DNA of 7,792 bases from contig JARFRJ010000163.1 in NCBI GenBank assembly GCA_029287305.1, positions 1-7,792 on the forward strand. Reading direction: 5' to 3'. Positions within the stretch are counted from its first letter, which is position 1; the number at the start of each line of letters is the position of its first letter. The stretch is from Hyphomonas sp. (GTDB lineage: Bacteria > Pseudomonadota > Alphaproteobacteria > Caulobacterales > Hyphomonadaceae). A program made the position numbers and the translations under genes. Under the pieces are notes generated by a model. It saw only the letters and a list, made by a program, of their open reading frames with translations, was not told where the DNA came from and made no database searches. This document shows positions 1-6,231 of this stretch, piece by piece.

Positions 1-840
1 ACTTTAAGCGCCTATACAAGCGATCTAGCGGAGTTTCTCTTTTTTATCGGGACGCATAATGGAGCTGATGCGACACCAGAAATGCTTAGTGACCTTACAA
101 TTCAGGATTTTCGCGCCTTTCTGGCCAAACGCCGCAAAGACGGCTTGTCGGATGCTTCCATTGCGCGTTTATTGAGTGCGATAAAAGCGCTCTATCGCTG
201 GCTGGATCGCGCCCATAACTTGCCCAATACAGATATCGAGTATCTGCAAGGTCCCAAACATAAGCGTCGATTGCCTCGCCCGATTGCGCCCGATGCGGTC
301 AGGGAAATGATCGAACTGGCCAGTGAGGCACCGCAAGCGGCCCCCTGGATTGCGGCGCGTGACAGCGCGGTCTTGCTATTGCTTTATGGAGCGGGCTTGC
401 GGATTTCGGAGGCTCTGTCTCTAGTCGGGGGAGATATTCCTCTCGGCGACCGGCTACATATAACAGGTAAGGGTGGCAAGGTACGCATTTTGCCGATTAT
501 AGAGGTCGTGCGTGACAGTGTGCACACCTATGCAGAGCTTTGCCCCTATCCGCTGAAAAAGACAGAGGCTCTCTTTAAAGGGGCGCGAGGAAAGGCGCTG
601 AACCCACGTATTATACAAGGCCTGACACAAAATCTGCGGACCCAGCTGGGTTTACCGCCAACGGCGACACCGCATGCCTTGCGGCATTCCTTTGCGACGC
701 ATTTACTCTCCAGAGGCGCGGATTTGCGGGCCATACAAACCCTGCTGGGTCATGCCTCTTTATCAACGACGCAAATGTATACGGGCGTGGATGCTGACCG
801 ACTTTACAATGTTCATGCCGCTGCTCATCCGCGCGGATGA
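1..840 (+). CDS. xerC: Tyrosine recombinase XerC, 5' end outside the window
   Basis: Site-specific recombinase that, with XerD, resolves chromosome dimers at dif during division. The reading frame is open from base 1, and the residues encoded before the first ATG (at 82) look like the usual N-terminal SAM-like DNA-binding domain (TLSAYTSDLAEFL). That ATG is therefore internal and the real start lies upstream; comparison with E. coli XerD suggests about 15-20 residues are missing. Counting from base 1 (279 residues), the full catalytic set is present: Arg134 (GAGLRISE), Lys157 (GKGGK), His225 and Arg228 (HALRH), His251 (LLGHASLSTTQ) and nucleophile Tyr260 (QMYTGVD, codon 778-780). The HASLSTTQ and YTGVD wording and the HPRG C-terminus fit alphaproteobacterial XerC better than XerD. 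tsaE follows 43 bp downstream on the same strand. Family is certain; XerC rather than XerD is very likely. Confidence 0.93.
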   Translation, partial: TLSAYTSDLAEFLFFIGTHNGADATPEMLSDLTIQDFRAFLAKRRKDGLSDASIARLLSAIKALYRWLDRAHNLPNTDIEYLQGPKHKRRLPRPIAPDAVREMIELASEAPQAAPWIAARDSAVLLLLYGAGLRISEALSLVGGDIPLGDRLHITGKGGKVRILPIIEVVRDSVHTYAELCPYPLKKTEALFKGARGKALNPRIIQGLTQNLRTQLGLPPTATPHALRHSFATHLLSRGADLRAIQTLLGHASLSTTQMYTGVDADRLYNVHAAAHPRG

Positions 841-848
841 TAATTTAC

Positions 849-876
849 TTGCGCCTTAAGGCGGGCTTGGCATAAT
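849..876 (+). promoter_or_regulatory. Possible sigma70-like promoter for the tsaE operon
   Basis: The only intergenic gap holds TTGCGC (849-854), then 16 bp, then CATAAT (871-876). The -10 matches TATAAT at five of six positions; the -35 matches only the TTG. Transcription would begin near 882-884, on or beside the tsaE ATG, so the mRNA would be leaderless or nearly so. I see no Shine-Dalgarno sequence before that ATG, which fits. Leaderless mRNAs are common in Alphaproteobacteria. Read-through from xerC is the simple alternative. This is a weak call from sequence alone. Confidence 0.3.
852..863. repeat. Perfect 12-bp palindrome in the xerC-tsaE gap
   Basis: CGCCTTAAGGCG reads identically on both strands. 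It lies between the putative -35 and -10 elements, where a dimeric repressor could bind. As RNA it could form only a 4-bp stem with a TTAA loop and has no T-tract after it, so it is not a convincing terminator. Function is unknown and chance occurrence is possible. Confidence 0.45.
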
Positions 877-883
877 CCAGACC

Positions 884-1348
884 ATGCAGATTTATCTTGC
901 CAGCCCTGATCAGACGACCCAGCTTGGCGGTCAATTGGCCTCTCTCTTAAAGCCTGGCGATGTGATCGCACTCTATGGTGATTTAGGCGCAGGTAAGACC
1001 AGCCTTGCGCGCGGACTGATCCAAGCGCTCATGCAAGAAGAGATAGAGGTTCCAAGCCCGACCTTTACCATCTTGCAAACCTATGAAACAGATATCGCCC
1101 CTGTCTTCCATTATGATCTCTATCGTCTAAAAACAGAGGATGAGCTTTTTGAACTTGGCTGGGAGGACACGTTAAGCGGGATCACATTAATTGAGTGGCC
1201 GGAACGCGCCGGGACTTTATTGCCGGAATGCCGGCTGAATATACACTTTAAAATCGAAACCCTGGGTCGTACGCTAAATTTCGACCCCTCAGGAACAGAC
1301 TGGCAAGGTCGCATTAATGAATATAGTCTCCAAGTCTCGGGCAACTGA
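884..1348 (+). CDS. tsaE: tRNA t6A biosynthesis ATPase TsaE
   Basis: P-loop ATPase that, with TsaB and TsaD, supports threonylcarbamoylation of A37 in ANN-decoding tRNAs; cytosolic and normally essential. The 154 residues match the usual family length (about 150). Visible motifs are Walker A GDLGAGKT (residues 32-39), the PSPTFT switch-like segment (57-62), HYDLYR (76-81) and LIEWPER (102-108), whose Glu104-Trp105 is the conserved Walker B-like region. The ATG at 884 is preferred because it puts the P-loop at the normal distance from the N-terminus; no ribosome binding site is seen. Its 3' end overlaps amgK by 32 nt, so it is the first gene of the coupled run. In Alphaproteobacteria tsaE is commonly found next to amgK. 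The old family name is YjeE. Confidence 0.95.
   Translation: MQIYLASPDQTTQLGGQLASLLKPGDVIALYGDLGAGKTSLARGLIQALMQEEIEVPSPTFTILQTYETDIAPVFHYDLYRLKTEDELFELGWEDTLSGITLIEWPERAGTLLPECRLNIHFKIETLGRTLNFDPSGTDWQGRINEYSLQVSGN
1305..1308 (+). promoter_or_regulatory. Ribosome binding site of amgK inside tsaE
   Basis: AAGG lies 8 nt before the ATG at 1317, within the tsaE coding sequence. It supports this start, which has no close in-frame ATG or GTG competitor, and so supports the 32-nt overlap with tsaE. Confidence 0.45.
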
Positions 1349-2411
1349 TCTGAAGCAGTTTTTAAGCGAGGCGTCCTGGGGAAAAGCCCGTTGGGTGCCG
1401 CTTTCGCAAGACGCCTCCACACGCCATTATATCCGGCTCATCAAAGATAATGGCCAAAGCGCTATGCTTATGGATGCGCCGCCTTTTGAAAAGCCGCCCT
1501 GTCCACCAGAAGCAAGCGATGCAGAACGCCGCACGCTTGGCTGGAATGCGCTGTCGCGACTGGCTGGATCGCGGGTTGAGGGGTTTACCGCCATTGCAGA
1601 TTATTTACGCGGCCGGGGGTTTTCCGCGCCGGAAATTTATGCACATGACGCCCATAATGGATTTGCCTTGATTGAAGATTTTGGCATGGACCGGGAATTT
1701 GCGCGCCTGATTGAACGCGGCAAGGAAAATGAAAGTGTGCTGTACAAAAACGCTGCATCACTCCTGGCGGAGCTGCACAGCCAACCTGCACCGAAAAAAG
1801 TCGACCAGTGGCCCATTTTAGAATTTGATGGCCTCGCCCTAAAATCAAATGCGGACTTATTCGTGAAATGGGTTCCACAATTAGATGCATCAATCCATAT
1901 AAGGCGCGATCAGATGGCACGCTGGGAGACAGAATTGGCCGCCTTGATTGAGGCGGCTTTAAGCTTTCCTCGCGAATTTTGCCTGCGCGACTTTCATGCG
2001 GAAAATCTGCTCTGGCTGCCATCACGCAGCGGACTTGCGCGCATCGGTGTGCTTGATTTTCAAGATGCTATCAATGGCTGGGATGGATGGGATATGGCCA
2101 TGCTGGTTCAGGATGCCCGCCGCCATGTCAGCCGACAAGCGCGCCAAGGCGCCATTAAAACCTATCTTGACAGAACAGGCAAGAATGCGGAAGATTTCGA
2201 AACACGGCTTGCCATTCTCGGTACGCTCAACGCTTTGCGCATTACGGGCCTGTTTGCCCGCTTGAAAGTGCAGGACAATAAGGCAAAATATCTGGAATTT
2301 ATGCCCCGGCAAAAGGAAATTCTGGCAGAAAATCTAGCGCACACAGCGTGTTCGGGCATGGCGGCTCTCATCCATGATATCGCTCCTTCTTTCCTGACGG
2401 CTTCTCTATGA
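1317..2411 (+). CDS. amgK: N-acetylmuramate/N-acetylglucosamine anomeric kinase AmgK
   Basis: Cytosolic kinase of the aminoglycoside phosphotransferase fold that phosphorylates MurNAc (and GlcNAc) at the anomeric carbon to give MurNAc-alpha-1-phosphate for MurU in peptidoglycan recycling. Of 364 residues, the N-lobe carries the family signature LSQDASTRHY (29-38) and MDAPP (52-56), then SAPEIYAHD (103-111) and LIEDFG (118-123). The catalytic loop is RDFHAEN (224-230), with Asp225 as likely base and Asn230 as metal ligand. The second metal Asp is Asp247 in GVLDFQDA, followed by WDMAMLVQDARR (258-269). Between MDAPP and SAPEI lie nearly 50 residues, longer than I recall in Pseudomonas AmgK. It overlaps tsaE by 32 nt and murU by 4 nt (ATGA). 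The adjacent murU makes the assignment firm; a generic phosphotransferase label would be too weak. Confidence 0.93.
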   Translation: MNIVSKSRATDLKQFLSEASWGKARWVPLSQDASTRHYIRLIKDNGQSAMLMDAPPFEKPPCPPEASDAERRTLGWNALSRLAGSRVEGFTAIADYLRGRGFSAPEIYAHDAHNGFALIEDFGMDREFARLIERGKENESVLYKNAASLLAELHSQPAPKKVDQWPILEFDGLALKSNADLFVKWVPQLDASIHIRRDQMARWETELAALIEAALSFPREFCLRDFHAENLLWLPSRSGLARIGVLDFQDAINGWDGWDMAMLVQDARRHVSRQARQGAIKTYLDRTGKNAEDFETRLAILGTLNALRITGLFARLKVQDNKAKYLEFMPRQKEILAENLAHTACSGMAALIHDIAPSFLTASL

Positions 2412-3136
2412 AACATGTTCCACACACAGCAATGATCCTCGCCGCAGGCCTTGGAACACGCATGCGTCCCTTGACGCTGGAGACCGCCAAACCGCTTATC
2501 CGGATTAATGACAGAGCTTTGATAGACCGTATCCTGACACCGCTTATCGCGGTCGGCGTGACACGTTTTGTTGTCAATACACACTGGCAGGCAGATCTCG
2601 TTGAAGCGCATTTCAAATCCGGATTTGAGCCTGACATTGAAATTATTATTTCCGATGAGCGGGAATTATTGATGGATACGGGCGGCGCGCTCGCCAAAGC
2701 GGCCCCGCTTTTGGGTGAGGCCCCTATATTTGTTGCCAATACAGATGCTTTTTGGGAACCTTCAAACCCCTCTATTCTCCACAAAATGATCGATCAGTTT
2801 GATCCTGAGCGCATGGATGAACTGCTTCTTTTGGCGGATACTCACAGGTCTCTAGGATATACGGGCACGGGCGATTTCTTTCTTGGTTCTGATATGGAAT
2901 TAACGCGGCGTGGCAGAGCGTCAACCGCGCCCTGGGCCTATACCGGCATCCGGCTCCTCAAACCGGAGACTTATAAAGATGAGCCCATACGTCCTTTTTC
3001 TGCGCTCGAGAAATGGCAGGCGGCGATTGCTGAAAACCGGTTATTTGGCATGTCTCTGGATGCGTTTTGGCTCCATGTGGGCACACCACAAGCCGTGGAG
3101 GATGCGCAAATGTGGCTGCGCTGCCATGGCGAATGA
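2408..3136 (+). CDS. murU: N-acetylmuramate alpha-1-phosphate uridylyltransferase MurU
   Basis: Nucleotidyltransferase that makes UDP-MurNAc from MurNAc-1-phosphate and UTP, the last step of the AmgK-MurU recycling route that re-enters cell-wall synthesis downstream of MurA and MurB. The 242 residues form one sugar-nucleotidyltransferase domain. The nucleotide-binding signature LAAGLGTRMRPLT is at 11-23 with Lys28 following. MDTGGAL (89-95) contacts the base, NTDAFW (111-116) supplies metal-binding Asp113, AYTGI is at 177-181 and WLHVGTP at 221-227. His223 sits where RmlA-type relatives have Asp; I recall His in other MurU proteins, so I do not read it as damage. The start overlaps the amgK stop in ATGA and has no clear Shine-Dalgarno sequence, so translation probably depends on coupling. 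Confused annotation with mannose-1-phosphate guanylyltransferase is common, but the amgK partner decides for MurU. Confidence 0.94.
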   Translation: MKHVPHTAMILAAGLGTRMRPLTLETAKPLIRINDRALIDRILTPLIAVGVTRFVVNTHWQADLVEAHFKSGFEPDIEIIISDERELLMDTGGALAKAAPLLGEAPIFVANTDAFWEPSNPSILHKMIDQFDPERMDELLLLADTHRSLGYTGTGDFFLGSDMELTRRGRASTAPWAYTGIRLLKPETYKDEPIRPFSALEKWQAAIAENRLFGMSLDAFWLHVGTPQAVEDAQMWLRCHGE

Positions 3137-6100
3137 GACCGGCCAAGCTGTTTGGGGGCGACCGTCCAGCCCTCTGGACTATTTCATCTGGCCATTCTTT
3201 TATTCAGGCTTTGGCTGTAGGTCTTGCCGACGCGTTTAATCTTGCAGACAGGCCGGACGCTCTGGCGGATGCACTGATCTATTTGCCCAATCGGCGCTCG
3301 CAGCGCAGCTTGGCGGAGGCTCTGTATCAGGCGGCAGGTCAAAAGCCGATTTTGCTTCCGGATATTCGCGCGCTCGGTGATCTTGAAACAGATGAAGCGC
3401 CGAGCGGTGCTGAGGAGGCCTTGGCCGGATTGGGTCCGGCTTTGCCAGCCGCAAAACGTCTTGCTGTGCTGGCGCGAATGGTAACGCAGTTTTATACCGC
3501 GCAAGGCTTGCCTTTGCCGCCCCGTGCAGCGCTTTCAGCCGCCGCCCAATTAGGACAAATTCTCGATTCAGCTGCCCTGTCCGGCGAGGTGGATTGGGGC
3601 AAGCTGCCGGAACTGGTCCAAGAACGCGATCTGGCGCAGCATTGGCAAAATTCACTTGATTTTCTTAAAATCATTACCGAGGCTTGGCCCGAATGGCTGG
3701 CCGAAAATAATGCCGAAGACCCCTTTACGCGCCGCAAGCTCGTCGCGGCCTCTATCGCTAAGGCTTGGGAAGAGACACCGCCCAAAGGTGCGGTTATCAT
3801 TGCCGGTTCAAGCGGCGCAACAGAGGCGACACAAATCCTGATGCGCGCTGCCTTGCGCCTAGATCAGGGCGGTGTTGTGTTTCCCGGGCTTGACCGTCAG
3901 GCACCGGCGACCTTGTGGGAGGCGATCTTGGCGGATAAAGCGCCGGGCAAAGCTGGCGAGCCTGAACACCCTCAATTTTCTCTCTTTACCTGCCTGCATA
4001 ATCTTGGCCTTGATTTAGAGGCGGTGAAGCTCTGGCCTGGCCTGTCGCGCGGGCCGGAGGAGCAAGCGCGCAGACGCTTGATCCATGAAAGTCTCGCCCC
4101 GGCCAGCCAAACTGCCGATTGGCTGATCCGATTGCAGGATATGGCTGCGCCGCAAAGTCAGGATGAATTCACCCGCAGCGCTTTAGCTGGCCTAAGCCTG
4201 ATTGAGGCCGAAGATGAAGCTGAAGAGGCCCTATTGGCCGCGCTTGCGCTGCGCCAGACCCTAGAAACGCCGGGCAAGACAGGTGCGCTGATCACCCCTG
4301 ATGCCGGATTGGCCCGGCAAGTCAGCGCTTTACTGAAACGCTGGAATATTGATCTGGCCCCTTCAGCAGGCCTGCCCCTTGCGCGCAGTCAACAAGGATC
4401 GCTTGCCCTTCTGGCGGCGCAATGGGCGCTTGATCCGGGCGACCCGGTTCACCTGATGGCCGTGTTGAAGCATGGCCTGATAAAGGAAGCCCCCGAAACG
4501 CTCAGCGCATTGGAAATCGACATTTTGCGGGGCCCAAGACATTGGACCGACCTTGATGATCTGCTGGCCTTTATACAAAGCAGGCCCGCGCAAACCCGCA
4601 CAATAAGAGAAAAAAAATCACCTGAAAAGAACGGTGCAAATGATCGCCAAGACGCTCTGATCGCGCTTGTAAAGCGGCTGAATAGCGCCTTGCAGACAGC
4701 CCCTGCGCTGACCGGATGCTCCGAACCGATTGACACAGCTATAGCGGTGGATGAGCTCTATGCCTTGTTGAGCGCGCTAACTGGACAAAAGAGCGATCTT
4801 TGGCGCGGCCCTGCGGGCGAGGCCTTATCTAATTGTTTGGAGGATTTGCGCGAAATTGTGCAGGTTTTATCGCCGCTTTCGCGGACAGATTTTATCGATA
4901 TTTTTGAATATCTCGCCGCCCAGCATACTCTGCGCGAAGAGGCGGGTGCTCATCCGAGATTACATATTTGGGGGCCATTAGAAGCGCGATTGCATCAGGC
5001 CGATACGATGGTTCTGGCTGGGCTCAATGAAACCATTTGGCCACAGCCGCCTAATTTGGATGGATTTCTGCCCCGCCATTTTCGCGGCGAGCTTGGCCTA
5101 TTGGCGCTGGAGGCGCGGCTTGGTCTTGCGGCGCATGATTTTGCTCAATTTGCCAATGCGCCAAATGTTCTGATGCTGTATTCAACCCGCCGCGAGGATG
5201 CCCCCGCGCTGCCCTCGCGTTGGGTGTTGCGCCTGAAAACTCTGGCTGAAGGTGCGCTTGGACCAGAAGGTGCCAAAAATGCCTTTACCGCATCTGAACC
5301 GGCGCATACCCACCTTAAAAGCTGGGCGAGGGCATTAAGGCGCGATGCTCTGACCTTCGATACCCAATTGGCCAAACCTGTGCCCCGTCCGCCTGTTGAG
5401 GCACGTCCCAAACGGCTATCGGTGACGCGGATTGATGGCTTGCAACGCGACCCCTATGCGATTTATGCCGATCAGATTTTAGAGTTAAAGAAACTACGCC
5501 CGCTCAATGCGGAGCTTGATGCCCGCCAGCGCGGCACAGCTATTCATGCGGCTTTGGAAGATTTTCACGCCTGCTCTGACCATGCCCAAACCGCAGACTG
5601 GCTCAGCGCCCGCTTTGCCCATCATCTTGCCCGCGCCGGGGACCATGTCCATAGTTTGATCGGCCAGAAGGCGCATCATGAAAATATGGCCGCGGCCTAT
5701 CTGGCTTGGTGGCAAGCTCGGCGCGGTGATATCACACAAGCTTGGTCAGAAAAATATGGCCGGATTGACATCTCGATAGAGGGGCGGCCCTTCACGCTTA
5801 GCGGTATTGCCGACCGTTTGGAGCTGATGCGCGATGGCGCAATGACAATTATCGATTTCAAAACAGGGGCGCCCGCCACACGCAAAGCCGTTGAGGCTGG
5901 ATTTAATCCGCAATTGCCTTTGCTTGGCCTGATGGCCGAGAAAGGCGGGTTTGACCTTCCCGTCAGCGCACATATCGGTGCGTTTGGGTATTTGGCGGTA
6001 AAAGCAAAGTTTGAGGAAAAAATAATCGCGGGCCAAGTGGAAGAGGCAAACACCTTGATTCTACAGGCTGAAGACACGCTGATCCGCTTGCTGAAAGGCT

Positions 6101-6231
6101 TTCAGGACCCTGAAACGCCCTATTTGTCCATCCCACGTGTTTTGCTTCAGACAAAATATAAAGGCGATTATGATCTTCTGGCCCGCCGCGCCGAATGGGG
6201 CGGAGATATAAATTCAGGTGAGACAGAATGA
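3133..6231 (+). CDS. addB: Double-strand break repair protein AddB, alphaproteobacterial type
   Basis: Nuclease-bearing subunit of the AddAB helicase-nuclease, which resects double-strand ends for RecA. I start it at 3133 (1,032 residues), where ATG overlaps the murU stop as ATGA. An in-frame ATG at 3067 would add 22 residues that read as out-of-frame murU. The N-terminal helicase-like region has TISSGHSFIQALA (16-28) at the Walker A position, without the GKT lysine, then LPNRRSQRSL (51-60). The middle has HIWGPLEARLHQAD (611-624) and LNETIW (631-636). The C-terminal RecB-family nuclease shows His805 (GTAIHAAL), Asp894 (GIADRLE), Asp908 and Lys910 (IIDFKTG) and Gln927, so it should be active. 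The four Cys-coordinated iron-sulphur cluster known in Bacillus AddB is missing: only four scattered Cys and none after the nuclease motifs. An A8 run at 4610-4617 lies in a charged linker. addA overlaps by 4 nt. Confidence 0.95.
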   Translation: MRPAKLFGGDRPALWTISSGHSFIQALAVGLADAFNLADRPDALADALIYLPNRRSQRSLAEALYQAAGQKPILLPDIRALGDLETDEAPSGAEEALAGLGPALPAAKRLAVLARMVTQFYTAQGLPLPPRAALSAAAQLGQILDSAALSGEVDWGKLPELVQERDLAQHWQNSLDFLKIITEAWPEWLAENNAEDPFTRRKLVAASIAKAWEETPPKGAVIIAGSSGATEATQILMRAALRLDQGGVVFPGLDRQAPATLWEAILADKAPGKAGEPEHPQFSLFTCLHNLGLDLEAVKLWPGLSRGPEEQARRRLIHESLAPASQTADWLIRLQDMAAPQSQDEFTRSALAGLSLIEAEDEAEEALLAALALRQTLETPGKTGALITPDAGLARQVSALLKRWNIDLAPSAGLPLARSQQGSLALLAAQWALDPGDPVHLMAVLKHGLIKEAPETLSALEIDILRGPRHWTDLDDLLAFIQSRPAQTRTIREKKSPEKNGANDRQDALIALVKRLNSALQTAPALTGCSEPIDTAIAVDELYALLSALTGQKSDLWRGPAGEALSNCLEDLREIVQVLSPLSRTDFIDIFEYLAAQHTLREEAGAHPRLHIWGPLEARLHQADTMVLAGLNETIWPQPPNLDGFLPRHFRGELGLLALEARLGLAAHDFAQFANAPNVLMLYSTRREDAPALPSRWVLRLKTLAEGALGPEGAKNAFTASEPAHTHLKSWARALRRDALTFDTQLAKPVPRPPVEARPKRLSVTRIDGLQRDPYAIYADQILELKKLRPLNAELDARQRGTAIHAALEDFHACSDHAQTADWLSARFAHHLARAGDHVHSLIGQKAHHENMAAAYLAWWQARRGDITQAWSEKYGRIDISIEGRPFTLSGIADRLELMRDGAMTIIDFKTGAPATRKAVEAGFNPQLPLLGLMAEKGGFDLPVSAHIGAFGYLAVKAKFEEKIIAGQVEEANTLILQAEDTLIRLLKGFQDPETPYLSIPRVLLQTKYKGDYDLLARRAEWGGDINSGETE
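4610..4617 (+). repeat. A8 homopolymer inside addB
   Basis: Eight A residues span the codons GAA AAA AAA, reading Glu-Lys-Lys in the charged segment REKKSPEKN (around residue 492-500). In frame this is A AAA AAA, the heptamer form known to slip. A -1 shift meets TGA at 4623; a +1 shift meets TGA at 4658. Either gives a product of roughly 500 residues without the nuclease domain. I see no upstream Shine-Dalgarno-like stimulator and no strong downstream hairpin, so programmed use is speculative. Confidence 0.6.
6216..6222 (+). promoter_or_regulatory. Ribosome binding site of addA inside addB
   Basis: AGGTGAG lies 5 nt before the addA ATG at 6228, within the last codons of addB. It is the best Shine-Dalgarno sequence in the window and decides the addA start. 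It suggests that ribosomes re-initiate efficiently here, which suits roughly equal supply of the two subunits of one complex. Confidence 0.6.

Noticed and set aside
1..840. Integrase of a prophage or genomic island
   Set aside because: Length, motif wording and C-terminus fit housekeeping XerC. There is no adjacent tRNA gene, attachment repeat, excisionase or phage gene, and the neighbours are core genes.
852..863. Rho-independent terminator after xerC
   Set aside because: The palindrome can form only a 4-bp stem as RNA and is followed by GGGCTTGG, not a T-tract.
1585..2025. Minus-strand open frame of 146 codons inside amgK
   Set aside because: It lies wholly opposite a well-conserved gene, its translation shows no recognisable domain, and its composition looks like an antisense shadow.
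2162..2784. Two minus-strand open frames spanning the amgK-murU junction
   Set aside because: Both cross the boundary of two real genes and have no motif or ribosome binding site; the Cys- and Ser-rich product is typical of a shadow frame.
2910..3239. Plus-strand open frame of 109 codons across murU and addB
   Set aside because: It overlaps two genes with clear motifs in other frames and its own translation is low in recognisable content.
3184..3655. Overlapping minus-strand frames in the 5' part of addB
   Set aside because: Arg-, Pro- and Ala-rich translations without domains, explained by the reverse complement of a GC-rich coding region.
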